A DNA stretch of 64,000 nucleotides from Dermacentor variabilis (GCF_050947875.1 NW_027460291.1:21417368-21481367); one strand, 5' to 3'. Positions 34,199 through 46,802 are shown, counted from the first letter of the stretch. The notes: a model not told the origin generated them from the sequence alone. Numbers and translations: made by a program.

Positions 34199-36600
34199 CA
34201 AAAAACGTGGGCTATCTTGGGAAGCATGATGGGCTCCACAAACACCAAAATGATAGTGAACACCACCCTCCAAATAGCAAGGGAACTCGTAGGGGACAGA
34301 CGCGGAACTCGCAGAACAGTTCAAGTAGACTTAACACATAACAGACATCACATGAGGACGCCGCGTCACGGACAAACTGGGGCATCAAAAATGACAAAGT
34401 CGGTAGCCCCGTAACGGTGGCAGAGGTTCATGCAGCGGCAGTCATTCAATAAGAACACCGTTCCAGGTAGTGATCAAATCACGAACGCTATCATTTGCAA
34501 CTTAAATCACAACACATTAGCTCAGCTAACAGACTTTTCTAACGGAAACGTATGGAACCCTGGTACAGTGCTACGGGAATGGAAGGAAATTAAAACATAA
34601 TTCTCGTACCGAAACCAGCAAAACCCAAAAACATCGAAAATCTACGAGTACATCATTGATTTCATGCATAGGAACACTTTTCTAGAAGGTAAACCAAACG
34701 TGCCAGGCATATTAAAGATTCGGGACTCTTTCCACACTCCATGTTTGGCTTTCAACCGCACATTTCAGAGCAAGACGTCTTCCTACTCTTAAAAGAGAAA
34801 GCACTCAACCCATCAAACGCAGGCGATGATAGTATAATCCCAGCAATAAACATCAAAAAAGCTTTCGATACCATCTCCCATCTCAATATATTCGAATACC
34901 TTGCGAAAACTAGAGTAGAGAACGAACATACAATTACGCAAGATCTTTCTTATTGAACACAACAGCAACGATAGGTGTAGGGTCAACGAAATCCGCACAC
35001 ATCACACTAACCAAGGAAGTAACTCCACAAGGCGCAATCTTATCCCCCCTCCTCTTCAATACAGGAATGCAGAAATTGGCACTAGCTCTCGGAGAGGAGC
35101 GAGACCTAGAGCTCATCATATACGCAGACGACATCACACTTATGGCAACCAGAAGGTCATGCGGGGAAAAGAGGACACACTGCAGAAGACGATTGACCAA
35201 GTGGAACACGTTTCTCGAGTGGCAGGCATGAAATGCGCACCGGAAAAATCGGAATATATACGAGTGAAAGCCAAATACTCAAGCAGGTCTGATACCCGGA
35301 CACAAGCTTAATAATGTATGGACGGCCAATTGGAGAGGTACAAAAACTCAGAATACTAGGCATGTGGGTACAAGACAACGGCAAGTTATCACACATGCTA
35401 TAAATATTAAAAGAAACTACCACGAATTTGGTCCAAATGACCCACAGGGTCACAAAACAACGAAGAGGCTTCAAAGAAGCAAATAGTCATGCAAGCATTA
35501 GACTCATGCAAGCAATCACTCATGCAAGCATTAGTTATAGGCAGGGTGACCTATAGCCACCCCTATCAAAAACTGAATAAGGCCGAAACGACTAAAGTGA
35601 ACTCCATAATCAGGTCAGCGTATATGGCTGCACTGGGGCTACCAAAAAACACAGCCACCTAGAGGCTGGAGACTCTTGTTACTTACAACACATATGAAGA
35701 ACACGTCACAGGGGTGGTTGTGGCACAGTCAGAACTTCTGAATTCGACAGAACAAGGAAGGGCCCTGCTGCAAAAGGTGGGAGACTTCCCGAGAGCGCAG
35801 TACGGCGAGGAACAAGCAGTTTTGCTACCCAGACAAAAACGAGAGCAAATTCTAGCTTCGATAATCCCAAATAATATGAGCACGGAACACCACCAAAGCA
35901 GAAAAGCGTGGTCGAAAGCTTTACAAAACAAATATGGAAGCTATCCTGACGTATACTACATGGACGCGAGTAGAGTGGCAACCGACAAAGTCACAGTAGC
36001 GGCTCTCAATCAGTCCATAGCAATAATGGCCTCCATTTGGATCCCTTCGACCTGCACCGTGGAAGCAGCAGCCATAGCAATGACCCTTCGAGATGCAGAG
36101 GCAAAAGAACAATTGCATTGGTCATGACGGACTCCCAGGCAGCATGCCGTTTGTTCTTGACGGGCACCACCCCACACATAATTCACAGAACTCTAGGCAC
36201 CACCCTATAATTGTACCATGCGATGATGTCGTGTCTGGTGCACTCTGGACTAGAGGAAAACGAGAGGGTGGACCGAACTGCCCGAAGAATTAGCCTAGTG
36301 CACCACCTATAGAGGCGCCAACGATATCCACCTAGCGGGCGATTCCAACAGTACGCGCGGGAGCATTAGCAGATGACAACCCTTCGCAGCAAGGATGGAT
36401 GAAGTTCGCGGCTGCGATTTCTCCTTACTTCGGGTGCCAGACTGCTTTTAGCTGTAGGGAACACGCTGGCCTCTGTGGGAGCGGATATGAACAAGATGTT
36501 ACGGCGTTTGGGACAACCTTGTGCACATACGTGCCAAGTTCGTCCCGCAGACAAACGCTACAAACCCCATTTACATCAAGTGCCGCCCATGTTAACTAGC
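34199..36600 (+). pseudogene. Second I-clade-like LINE, heavily degraded
   Basis: Fragments in changing frames: RT at 34741-34956 (MFGFQPHISEQDVFLLL; INIKKAFDTISHLNIFEYL); 34953-35231 with VTPQGAILSPLLFNTGMQKL and YADDITLMATR (YADD at about 35119-35130); and thumb-like KLRILGMWVQDN near 35346. An RNase H segment lies at 35714-36127 (DVYYMDASRVATDKVTVAAL) and continues in another frame near 36100-36290 (MTDSQAACRLF; HSGLEENERVD). Same broad group as the 25.8-27.8 kb element but a different copy or subfamily. The 3' end is near 36430-36600. Confidence 0.75.
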
Positions 36601-38478
36601 CGCTAAATTGTGTTGAGTAATGCGATGTCTCGATCGTCTTTTTTAAATTCTACCTTCGCTATAATGCTGCTTCTCTACCTCAATAATAAGCAACCGTCGT
36701 TAGTGCAGACTTATATCAAACAAATCCGCGCGGTGCGATGTTTGCACATGCCGTTGGGATCTTTCTGCCGATGAATACATGTGACATTGCCGAATAAGTG
36801 AAGTCAAAGTCGCTTCAAAAAGAGTAATTACGAATTTATTTATGGAAAAGCGTACACTAGTCAACGAAGTCTCCAAACGCATGGGTTAATAAAAGCGCGT
36901 GTTAGCGCTGTACCGCCGATCCAATTCTGTTGCAAATACTGATGAACTGCTGTTCCCGCTGCAGTTTTTTCCAATTTAAATTCCTCAAGGGAGCTGTTTG
37001 GAAACATACAAAGCTAAAGTCTGACCAACTTTTCAGTACTTCTTTAATGCTGATAGAGAGGTATGCCACATGATATACTTAAAGGCACAGCAGCGCCAGT
37101 AAAGTAGATGAGCGCTGGCGGCAAGGCTGGGTTTAGTCCTATGCGGCGTAAGCATAATTAGAAATAATGCAGTTGAGTACAAAATTCGCATGCAAAAAGG
37201 GACTACGTTATGAAGCAAACAAATCACCCGGCGTGTTATGTCTGCTCAGACAGCATCGAAGTGTGATGACTTCCCAAACGTGACACGAACTTTTCAGCGA
37301 AAATGGAACAAAAATATCATATGCAGCAAGTAATAGCAATTCTCGCCATAAACTATACCTATTTTCGAAACACATCTCCCCAAAAACTACATTATCTAAG
37401 ATGCCTTCGGGCAAAAAGAATAAAGCTGCTAAAGAAGCACTTGCCTGCTATCATTCCGATAAGACAGAGCGTGATCTCGGCCCTTCACAAACGAGGCAGG
37501 GTGAAAACCTCGTACCTCAAAAGATGCAACAAGAGTTATGCATAAACCAACTAGCAGCAGTTCAGCATGCGCGAAGCTACGCATAAAATAGATGCAAAAA
37601 CATGAAATTCGCGACAGCTGGTGCGAGGATTTACCGGGCCGCATAAAATGAGCAACTGCAGATCTTTCAAGCTTCAGTAGCTCTAACATACAACACAATG
37701 CGCTCGTGCAGTTGTGCTGCTTAGCTAGAACAACGCGGTAAAGAAGCGGTAAATAGTATAAGCGGAAAACGGCATCCAGAACTTTAGCGAAATGCCTTTA
37801 AATAACATGCTGCACTGCAGACGAACTTCGTCGCTAACCCGTTTAAATATGATTGATTGGAAAAAACAGCGACGCGACAAAGAAAAGGATAGCAAATAAT
37901 TTCCCGCCGAACGGCGGCGATCTATTGCTATCATTGCTCGCGCTGATGAGGCTTTGCGGGCAACGATTAGCACCGTATCACCAGCACGTTTTTGCCGGTA
38001 TTTGAGCCCCCCACCATGCAACAACTCTTCGACGTTCCTTGTAGGTTTGGCCAACCCACACATGCGAAGGGTGTGGCTTATTTTGCTCTTAAAACGTGAA
38101 TAAGACAGAGAAGCACGATCGACGACGTAGCAAACTACGGCGCGCTGTGGGCTCCTTTCCCGAGTGTTCTACTCAAGGCCGCCACCAGGGGCGCGTCCAT
38201 TGGCGCACACTACGCGAATAAGCATCCAAGCACCAGTCGGTCCTTCTGAGGAGCGATTTCCCTCATTCACCCGCACAGCATCTTTGAAAACCAAAGCGAG
38301 ACAAAAAATACAGCCGGCCATACGGGAGAACAGGCCAGGGACTGGCGCCGTACACAAACACATATCCATACCTCCAAATACTCATATCAAAAGAAGCCAA
38401 CAAACATGGACACCAAGAACAACATAGGGGAGATTACTTCTATTTAAATAATTGACTTAAAGAAATTATAAATTAACG
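36601..38478. other. Unassigned DNA with a GC-rich segment
   Basis: No coding was recognised. At about 38185-38210 the sequence GCCGCCACCAGGGGCGCG resembles, but is one G short of, a CTCF core. The surrounding 37900-38350 is CpG-containing and could be regulatory. Confidence 0.3.
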
Positions 38479-38482
38479 TAAA

Positions 38483-38585
38483 TGAAAGTGGATGAAAGAA
38501 CAACTGGCCGCAGGTGGGACACGAAACCGCATCTTCGCGTTACGTGTGCGATGCTCTTACCAATTGAGCTGCCGTGGCGCCGTTT
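38483..38585 (-). repeat. tRNA-related SINE head (second SINE type)
   Basis: On the minus strand, GGCAGCTCAATTGGTAAGAG (A-box/D-arm-like) is followed by GAAGATGCGGTTTCGTGTCC (anticodon stem to T-arm/B-box-like), then a CCAGTTGTTCTTTCATCCAC body. It is tRNA-like in layout but degenerate (T-loop lacks the usual TTCGAATCC), so it is a SINE, not a functional tRNA gene. Upstream sequence to about 38880 may belong to the same repeat. Confidence 0.6.
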
Positions 38586-40385
38586 TCCCATGCACTTGCT
38601 AGGATATTTATGTTTTACTACTAGAACTAACCCTGGGGGTGTTGGCCAGTGCCACCACTAAGAAACCTTGGCAGCAGATGTGGAACACCCTTTCTGGCGT
38701 AGACGTCACAAGTACTTGATCTTTTCGTTGAAGGCAACTGGTCAGTAAACCCATACATGCTACCTGAGGCTCTCAGTGTTGCCAGATTCAGGACCCTCTT
38801 ATTGTAACGAACGAGAACAAAGGGAACCGAGGAGCCCGGCTCCCTTTCTCTTTGTTCTAAATACTCAGTAAGATACACCCTCCACTCTGGGAAAATACAA
38901 GTTTTTGGTACAGGGAGTGTCTAACTCTTCCCCATGTAACGTGGACGTGCAAACTAAGGCCTTCAAATTCCAATTCGCCCCTTACGATGCAAGTGCCAAG
39001 TAACAGGCAGTGGGAGGTTTGGCTTGCTAGCGAAGATCTAGAGAGCTCTTCTTAATCAAGCCCAGCGAACCGCAGAGACCAGTGAAAGCCTGGACTGAGG
39101 GACTCACGAACCACCAGCTACCTCGAAAAATAGTTTATACTACTACTAGTTTTTCACACCATGTGTGGGCTTTCTACTTTTGAAGTGGCAACAATTTGTC
39201 TCTCTTCTTTGATGCACCTGGAAGTGGCCTTCACGTGGGTACGATTTTTATTATCAGTAGTCCTGTTTTTAACATTGTTCTGTGTTTATGCACTTCTTCT
39301 TTTACTAGTACACTAGCATTTATTTGTCAGTGCTTGCATGTATAGCTTACTTGATCCTTATCTCACTTAGTGCGGCTTTGTGTGCAATGAACATCCGCCG
39401 ACTAGCCCAAGTTTCCCTGTTGCAGCATTGCCTCGTTATGGAAAAAGCTGTTTGCCCGTTTAAGTGAAAGCAACCATGCCACCTCAAGTCCAGCTGCAGC
39501 ATGATCATGCATACAATGTTTGGCAGATCTTCCAACAGGCTAGAGATAGCTACTTTGAATAAAACAGCACAAATGAAAGGACGGGGAAAGACAAGGTGAA
39601 GAACAGGCTTCAAACTTTTTGTTGTCGCAAACTGGTAGGCTTATTTCTCATGCCTGCATTCCCATGTAATATGCCAGCCAATTACAGTCATTCTACTCTC
39701 TCCTAAAGCATGTACGTTTCTGTCCCTTGCAACTACATCATCTTTGCAGCCTCATCAGTTTTGACAGCAAAGCTGTTAAGGGGGACTGACAGTGGGGAAT
39801 GCCGACAGAGTGTTGCAGTGTGCCCGGTATTGAATGTAAAGAACCATCAATGCAGCTTTCATTAGAATCCCTGAATTTGTTTTAAAATGTAATTCTTAAG
39901 AGTTATAGAATGAAAATTACTTTGCACGTGCCTCGCTCAAACATACTATCGGAGCGCTTATCTTGCCTCGCTTCTCACGTCCTATTTAACCAGCTCCAGT
40001 TTAGTGGTCAGCTAGGACGGGCCCAAATAGAGAAACATATTGCATCTAAGTCTTCTGGCCGAAATTTCAGAACCAGCGTCCGTGCACAACTATTGTCGCG
40101 TCAGCGTTAGCTTCGGTCTCCATGGACCTGAGGGATCTCTCTTACTGATAACCTACAGAGTCTCAGCCCATCATTGCCAGCCCTGCCAAGGGTCCTGCGA
40201 AAATGGCATCAAGACCTCTGCTGCTGTTGCCCCCTAAGAGGCACCACTTTACATTCAGTTTGCCAGAAGGCACCACGTCTATTATTGAAATCAGAGATAA
40301 CATTGAAGAAAGCATTATAAGGGCTCAGATCTCTATGATTTTAAAGGCAAAACTCAGATACCTGTACAAAGCTACAATAAACTAG
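38586..40385. other. Unassigned DNA
   Basis: No domain was seen. About 39550-39610 (AAAGGACGGGGAAAGACAAG) resembles sequence I associate with tick Penelope-like elements; this is weak. Confidence 0.3.
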
Positions 40386-40457
40386 TATGCAAATAAAAGT
40401 GAGGCGTGCAGACAGGACACAAGAGTAGAGTCTGCACGCCTCACTTTTATTTGCATA
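40386..40457. repeat. Perfect 28-bp inverted repeat with 16-nt loop
   Basis: Arms 40386-40413 and 40430-40457 are exact reverse complements containing GAGGCGTGCAGAC and GTCTGCACGCCTC. The loop is AGGACACAAGAGTAGA. Confidence 0.9.
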
Positions 40458-40784
40458 ATGAATCCTTACGAACTAGCTCAGCTTTCTGTCGTTCTACAAT
40501 AAACTGATGCATATAAAAAGGATCAGGTAAAGCGAAGGAATTGCACTAGATTATCATCATCCTCATCATCAGCCTGTTTTATTTCCACTACAGTAGGAAG
40601 GCCTCTGCCTGCGATCTCCAATTACCCCTATCCTGCGTCAGCCGATTTCAACTAGGGCCCGCAAATTTCCCAATTTCATCGGTCCACCTAGTCTTCTGCC
40701 GTCCTCGACTGCGTTTACCTTCTTTTGGTACCCATTCTGCAACCCTAATGGTCCAACGGTTATCTAACCGCCGCATTACATGAC

Positions 40785-42669
40785 CTACCCTGTTCCATTT
40801 TTCCTCCTGATGTCAATTGGAATATCGTCTATATGCCCTCTGATCCAAGCAGCTCTCTTTGTGTCTCTTGATGTTATGCCTAGCAATCTTTGTTCCATCA
40901 CTCTTTGCGCGGTCCTTAACTTGTTCTCAGGCTTCTTTGTCAGTCTCCAAGTCTCTGCCCCATATGTCAGCACTGGTAACATGCACTGATTGTATACCTT
41001 CCTTTTCAATGATAATGGTAAGCTTCCAGTCAGCAGCTGACAATGTCTGCCGTATGCGATCCAACCCATTTTTATTCTTCTATGAATTTCCTTCTCGTGA
41101 TCAGGGTTCCCTGTGATTACTTGACCTAGGTAAACGTACTCGTTCACAGACTCTAGAGGCTGATTGGAGATCTTGAACCCTTGTTCCTATGCCGGGGTAT
41201 TCATCATTATCTGTGTTTTCTGCACATTTTTCTTCAATCCCACTCTTACACTCTCTCTGTTAAGATCCTCAATCATTTGTTGTAACTCGTCTGCATTGTT
41301 GCTGAATGGAACAATGTTATCGGCAAACCGAAGGTTGCTGAGATATTAGTCGTTGATCCTCACTCCTAAGCCTTCCCAGTTTCATTGCTTGAATACTTCT
41401 GCCGAGCACACAGTGAGTAGCATTGGAGAGACTGCGTCTCCCTTTCTGACTCCTTTCTTTATAGGTATCTTCGGGCTTTTCTTGTGTAAAACTAAGGTAG
41501 TCGTAGAACTTCTGTAGATATTTTCCAAGCTATTTATGCAAGCGTTCTGTACTCCTTCATTACGTAATGCCGCTTTGGCTGCTGTATCTCTACTGAATCA
41601 AATGCCTTTTCGTAATCTATAAAAGCCATACAGAGGGCCTTATTGTACTCTGCGGATTTCTTGATAACCTTATTAATTACACGGATGTAATCCGTTGTAG
41701 AGTATCCCTTCCTGAAGCCAGCCTGTTCCCTTGGTTGATTAAAGTCCAGTTATGCCCTTATTCTATTGGAGATTCTTTTGCTAAATATTTTATATAATAC
41801 GGCGAGTAAGCTAATGGGCCTATAATTTTTGAGTTCTTTAACATCGCCCTTTTTGTGGATTAGTATAACGTTTGCATTCTTCCAGTTTTTTAGGACCCTT
41901 ACAGTCGATAGACACTATGTATAGAGTGCCGCCAGCTTTCCTAGCATGTCTCTTCCATCTTTGAATAAATCGATTTTTATTCCATCCTCCCCTGCCACTT
42001 TTGCTTGTTTCATGCCTTGCAAGGCCCTTCTCACCTGATCTCTAGTTATGGGAGGAGTTTCTGCATACTGTTCATTATTGTTTTGTATAGAGTATTCCTG
42101 AGTCATCTGGGTAGATTGTATAGGTCAGTATAGAATTACTCCAGTGCTTTTATTAAACCTTCGAGATTTCTGATGATATTATCCTGCTTATCTTTCAGTG
42201 CATACATCTTGGTTTGACCTATGCCAAGTTTCCTTCTCACTGATTTCAGGCTGCGTCCATTTTTTACGCCTTCTTCAGTCTTTCTCAAGGTATAGTTTCG
42301 AATATCACTTATGTTCGCCTTGTTGATCAGTTTTAACAGTTCCGCGAATTCTATCTGATCTCTTGAGTCGGACACTATAATTCTTTTTCGTTTCTTTATT
42401 AGGTCCTTTGTTACTTGGGAAAGCTTGCCTACTGGTTGCCTTGGTGCCTTGCCTCCCACTTCAATTGCTGCCTCTGAAGCCAGCCTAGTTACGGTTTCAT
42501 TCATTAGCTCTAAGTTATCATCATCTCTCTGTTCTAAGGCTGCATATTTGTTTGCAAGTACCAGCCTGAGTTTGTCTGCTTTTACCATTACTGCCTCTAG
42601 GTTGACCTGTTTCTTCTTGACCAATTTTCTTCTTTCTCTCTTCAAACTGAGGCGAATCCTGGGCCTCAC
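40785..42669 (-). pseudogene. RTE connector and reverse transcriptase (broken)
   Basis: The connector at 42136-42669 is a Lys/Arg-rich helical region (MRPRIRLSLKRERRKLVKKK). RT starts at about 42106-41915 with ITRDQVRRALQGMKQAKVAG and continues through broken frames with an AGFRKGYSTT-like block (about 41697-41727) and FIDYEKAFDS (about 41594-41625). The C-terminal frame 40785-41147 carries VYLGQVITGN, RKVYNQCMLPVLTYGAETW and KLRTAQRVMEQRLLGI, the diagnostic RTE/BovB-type end. Frameshifts throughout rule out function. Confidence 0.85.
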
Positions 42670-42707
42670 TCACCTATGATCACTGCACTTTACCCTACCT
42701 ATCACTT

Positions 42708-43406
42708 CTACACCCTGCACTGTGGTGCAGGGTGCATCAGAAGAAAGTATGAGGTCACTTGCATTCCTTGTTTCTCCATTAGAGTTTTCCAGGTCCACTT
42801 TCTGTTGCTACGCTTCCTGAAAAATGTGTTCATTATTCGAAGCTTATTCCTTTCTGTGAATTCTATCAGCATCTCTTCTCTAGCGATCCTAGAATCGTCT
42901 CCGTAGTTGCCAATTGCTTGTTCACCAGCCTGCTTTTTCCCCACTTTTGCATTCGAGTCGCTCATTACTACAGCATAATGAGTTCGCACTTTTATCATCG
43001 CTAATTCAACATCTTCATAAAACTGTCCTACTTCCTCATCATCGTGACTGGATGTAGGAGCGTTGGCTTGTACTACCTTTAATCTATACCTCTGATTAAA
43101 TTTGATTACGACTACATCTACCCTCTCGTTATTGCTGTAGAATTTGTGAATGTAGCCCGCTATGTCCTTATGGATTAGGAATCCTACCGCGTATTGCTTC
43201 TTATCTAGGAGATCTCTATAGCAGAGGACATCTCCATTATTCAGCAATGTATAAGCCTCACCAGTTCTTCTAATCCCACTAAGGCCGATGGTATTCCAAA
43301 CAATGTCTGGTAGTTCCTCAAAGAGTCCTTCTAAGCTAGCCTCACTCGAGAGGGTTCGGGTGTTAAAGGTTGCAACGGTCAGTTTCCATTGGCGACCTGT
43401 CCGCAC
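42708..43406 (-). pseudogene. RTE endonuclease domain
   Basis: An APE-type endonuclease frame of 232 codons: VATFNTRTLSSEASLEGLF (Asn of the APE fold), LPDIVWNTIGLSGIRRTGE, YRLKVVQANAPTSSHDDEEV, VVMSDSNAKVGKK (normally GDFNA/GDxNAk; here MSDSNAKVG) and SNRKWTWKT near the end. It would nick target DNA to prime reverse transcription. The C-terminal catalytic SDH-type motif lies in the broken portion. The first Met is arbitrary. Confidence 0.8.
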
Positions 43407-43814
43407 CCAGGGATTCTTAGCACCCTCAGCTGCGTTACAGTTCTAACCACTGCCTTGGTCAGGTGCTCCGCAGCTGCTGGGCACTGAAGGCCATTGGGTA
43501 ACTGAGTGAGTCATTTGAGAGGGAGTGGCCGAATACTGTACCAGGTAGGCCAATTCCGGTCTGGTGAGGGAGCGTCTTGTTCAAGTTTTGTGGGCCTTCC
43601 TAATTTGGTTGTACGTGGATTAGTATAGCTCCACTCGCTCTCGGCATCTTTGCCGGTGACAGGCGGCACTCCAATCCTGCGGATGTTGTGCACTGGAGGA
43701 GGTGAATTTCAAGCTCACCATCGTCAAAAAAGAACCTCGTAGAGGGATTCGAATTTCCGACTATGACAACGGAGTATATCTCAGTCATATAATCCCATAG
43801 GCGGGGAGGCCGAC

Positions 43815-43817
<3 letters not shown>

Positions 43818-43887
<70 letters not shown>
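43818..43887. repeat. (ATT)n microsatellite inside an 11-bp direct repeat
   Basis: A pure TAT/ATT triplet run of about 70 bp. GCCGACAAGTA occurs on both sides (43809-43819 and 43888-43898), as for a target-site duplication around an insertion made only of tail sequence. Confidence 0.95.
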
Positions 43888-43898
43888 GCCGACAAGTA

Positions 43899-46514
43899 CT
43901 GCCCAGAGGGCCCTACGTGGCTAAAAACTTCTTTAATTTATCCGCGATAGATATTCTAAACGCGATTTCTAAACAGTTTTGGCCTCGTAGTTTCGGAGTC
44001 GCACGTGCGCAGACGACCGTGAACTCCGCTAGGCCAACCCTACAGTCTTACCGACGACCATTCACAGTTGCGAATACATGCTCGTGATCTACGGGAGTAC
44101 AAACGGAAAGCCGCGAAAACGAATATAAGTTCAAGTGTAGATAAGTGTAGAAACTGGACGCAAACTACGACTTTTTTTAGTTGATGATAATCCGTATAGG
44201 AACTTCGCAACTGTTGACATTACGGGATTTATTTCCTATTGTTTGCGTGCTACACCAAACCTTCTCATCACTTTTTCTCTTCCTTTAGCGCTGCAATTTT
44301 TTCCTAGGGGGAGGGGGAGCTTTCATTAGAAAGTGAGCGCGAGGCATGTCGGTTGAGTAAGTTTAAGTCCATTTAAATATATCTCAAAAGCTGAAAACGT
44401 TCTTAAATTATCCGCGGTACACGGGTTTTGATGATCGCGGCAGATGGAACGGAGTAGTATTTCTCAATGGTTCTAACATCGTGGTTTCTGAGTCTCCTGT
44501 ACGCAAACGGCCATGAACGTGGCTCGATACATGATATATTTTCGGCGAAATCGAGCAGCACTTAAAAGTAGTGAGGAAAAAGAAAATTAGAACATGAAAA
44601 ACTTTCAGCGCTTACCGCGAATTCACAAGTCGCGTATGGAGGGAGGTACACCAAACAGTTTATGGTCACGGCAGCCTGTCTCATGCATCGGAGAAGTCTT
44701 TCCTAACGAGACGGAACTGGTACTGATAGGCCGCGCAAGGCCGAGACGTCGGATGCGAGTAGGATGCATTGACTGAAACAGTTGCAAGAGAAGATCGCTA
44801 GGACTTCCAAAGGATATAAAACTCTTTTGTAAGCTTCAATGCCTTTGATGTACAAGCTGCGCAGATTGGCACACATCTGCAATTTTCTTTTGCGCACAAA
44901 GGTTGTGAAACCTTGAAGTATGGAGCTGTTCATTGTGCACATTGAGTTTATTTAGACATGTACGTTTATTTAGCCAGCTCAGTGCTAAGATCTCTTAACC
45001 TTCCAACACCGCATTCAGGCATGCCTTATGTCGCGGACTACACTGACCCTCGCAATAGTTTTTTGGGCTGTGTACATTGCAGGCACGATTACGCCTACGC
45101 GCCAACGCAAGCAGAATGGGTGAGTGGTGTCACTCAAGTGAACAATAAGATTGCCTCCGCAGACAACATCATCAGGAATGCTTTGAACAAGCAGCCCCTT
45201 AAGCTTATATTTAATAGCATACTCACACATACTAATTTGCTCAATTGTAAAAATAAATGAAAAATAAATATAGTAAAAAAAGAAGTTAGACATGTAGGTG
45301 TTGCTTGCACACAATGACACACTTCCACCTGAGAATGCAAAATATCTGCTAAAGCTGTTGTCCGTACATGTGCATTTGTGCATGCATGCGAGTGAAGGAG
45401 GGGAATAAGGAGTTTCATTAAAAAGGTTTAAAGAAGTGCGAAGCAGCAGGTGAGGAGGGCAAAGAATGCGGCAAAGGTTAACAATATTACAGTGGTGATA
45501 GCAGCTTATGGTACGTGGAGGAGTTCTCACATGAAAAATAAGTGTAGTAATACATATTCTTTTTGGAAGCAGTAACATGAATGGCATCAGCACTATGCTG
45601 TGCTCATCTTACATTGCAGAGGTGTTCAAGGAGTAAGTTGCAGCGACTGCATGCTGTGGGAAATGTGGGTGCATTCATGTAAACTTGTTGAGGCCGCCAT
45701 CATAAAAGTAGTAAGGTAAAATGTGTGAGAAAGAGATGCAGGGGCACAAAGTTCAAGTCAACGGCATGACATGTGTCTCAGGAGGCAACACATGACCATG
45801 GCCTCAAGGTACAAAACTCGCAGGGGAATGCCTTGGCTGGACAGTAGGGCAAATTTTTTGTAGCTGTTTTATTATAAGGCACTGCCACAAAATGTTTGTG
45901 AGAAAGCACTCCAGCTGATATAAGTTCTATGTATAGGCCAAAAACCATTGCCGGGACCCTTCAAGTTTGAAAAACCTTGTCTCTTTGAAGAGGGATATAT
46001 AGGGCTGCTCAACTATTACAAGCATGGTCAAATAGAAAGCTACCCATTAAATGCATATGTCTCTAAAGAAAGAAGAATGCAGTTTTTAGTACATGAGAAA
46101 ATCTACAAAAGGCATAGATGTCAAGTGGTAGTACATCTGGTTTTGAAGCATTAGGAAGATATCAGTGTTATACACAGTTGTGAAGTCGGGAAGTGCGAGC
46201 GGCCACAAAGGTGCCATGGTTGGTGCCGTGACACTTTCCAGGCGAAATTGAGGCCCACAGCGGCGCCCCATAGACGAGAGAAAAGGGTTTATATGCAAAT
46301 TCACATGAACCACAAGAAGGGCTCTATGGCCCACTACATGTCAGTCTTTCCATGTCCGAGCCTATCCCACAATACTGCAGCTCTGCTTTTTATCAAGTTC
46401 ATTTCTCCCTTGCACTGGTCAAGGGCGTTCACTGTTCTTCTTGGTCAATTGCAACTCTTGAACCATTTGTAAAATCGCGCCCATGACGTCGCACTATTCC
46501 GCCAAACTCCGCCT
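43899..46514. other. Unassigned DNA
   Basis: No recognisable element. The 192-codon minus-strand frame at 45015-45593 has hydrophobic and Cys-rich stretches but no motif and an overlapping open frame on the plus strand; I do not call it a gene. Confidence 0.35.
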
Positions 46515-46802
46515 TTAATGTTGCGACATCGCTTCCTCATACGAGGCAACCACGTGGCAATCTGGGAACCTCAATCTATGCAGTTCCCACATAAGTTTTT
46601 CACTCTGGTCCCTTTCATTAATCAATGGGCTCTCGATGACAGCCAGCTTTTCAGCTCTGGGTGGTCGAACAACCGAAGGTAGAAACAAAATTGGTTGACC
46701 ATTATTCTCCGGTAACGCTGATTTAGTTGCCAGCGCCTTGGCCCTGAGAAAACGACGTAGTGTCACTAGCGCTCCACAGCTGCACATCCGCCGGTGAAGC
46801 AT
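46515..46802 (-). CDS. Unrecognised 95-codon ORF, mitochondrial-presequence-like N-terminus
   Basis: Starts with Met at 46802 in a fair context (CAAAGGATGC) and stops with TAA at 46515. The first 30 residues are rich in Arg, Leu and Ala without acidic residues (ALVTLRRFLRAKALATKS), like a mitochondrial targeting sequence. The remainder is mixed and charged (PSVVRPPRAEKLAVIESPLI; SEKLMWELHRLRFPDC). It does not resemble any transposon protein I know and could be an exon or processed pseudogene of a small mitochondrial protein: protein-like residues (SRAAVLWDRLGHGKTDM) continue in another frame downstream to about 46330. I cannot name it. Confidence 0.4.
   Translation of the reverse strand: MLHRRMCSCGALVTLRRFLRAKALATKSALPENNGQPILFLPSVVRPPRAEKLAVIESPLINERDQSEKLMWELHRLRFPDCHVVASYEEAMSQH

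Larger units (their letters stand above)
40551..43795 (-). mobile_element. RTE-clade LINE, nearly full length, inactive
   Basis: A minus-strand element of about 3.2 kb, the usual RTE length, ending in a (GATGAT)n-type tail at 40551-40575. From the 5' end it holds an N-terminal segment (43790-43410), endonuclease, connector, RT and the C-terminal region shared with the fragment at 10597. At least five frame breaks interrupt it. It begins about 15 bp from an (ATT)n tract. Confidence 0.88.

Noticed and set aside
38185..38210. CTCF-binding site
   Set aside because: The core is one G short of the consensus and there is no other support.
38509..38585. A tRNA gene on the minus strand
   Set aside because: The T-loop and acceptor pairing are degenerate; it fits a SINE head better.
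45015..45593. 192-codon minus-strand ORF
   Set aside because: No motif, odd composition and an overlapping open frame on the other strand; probably chance.
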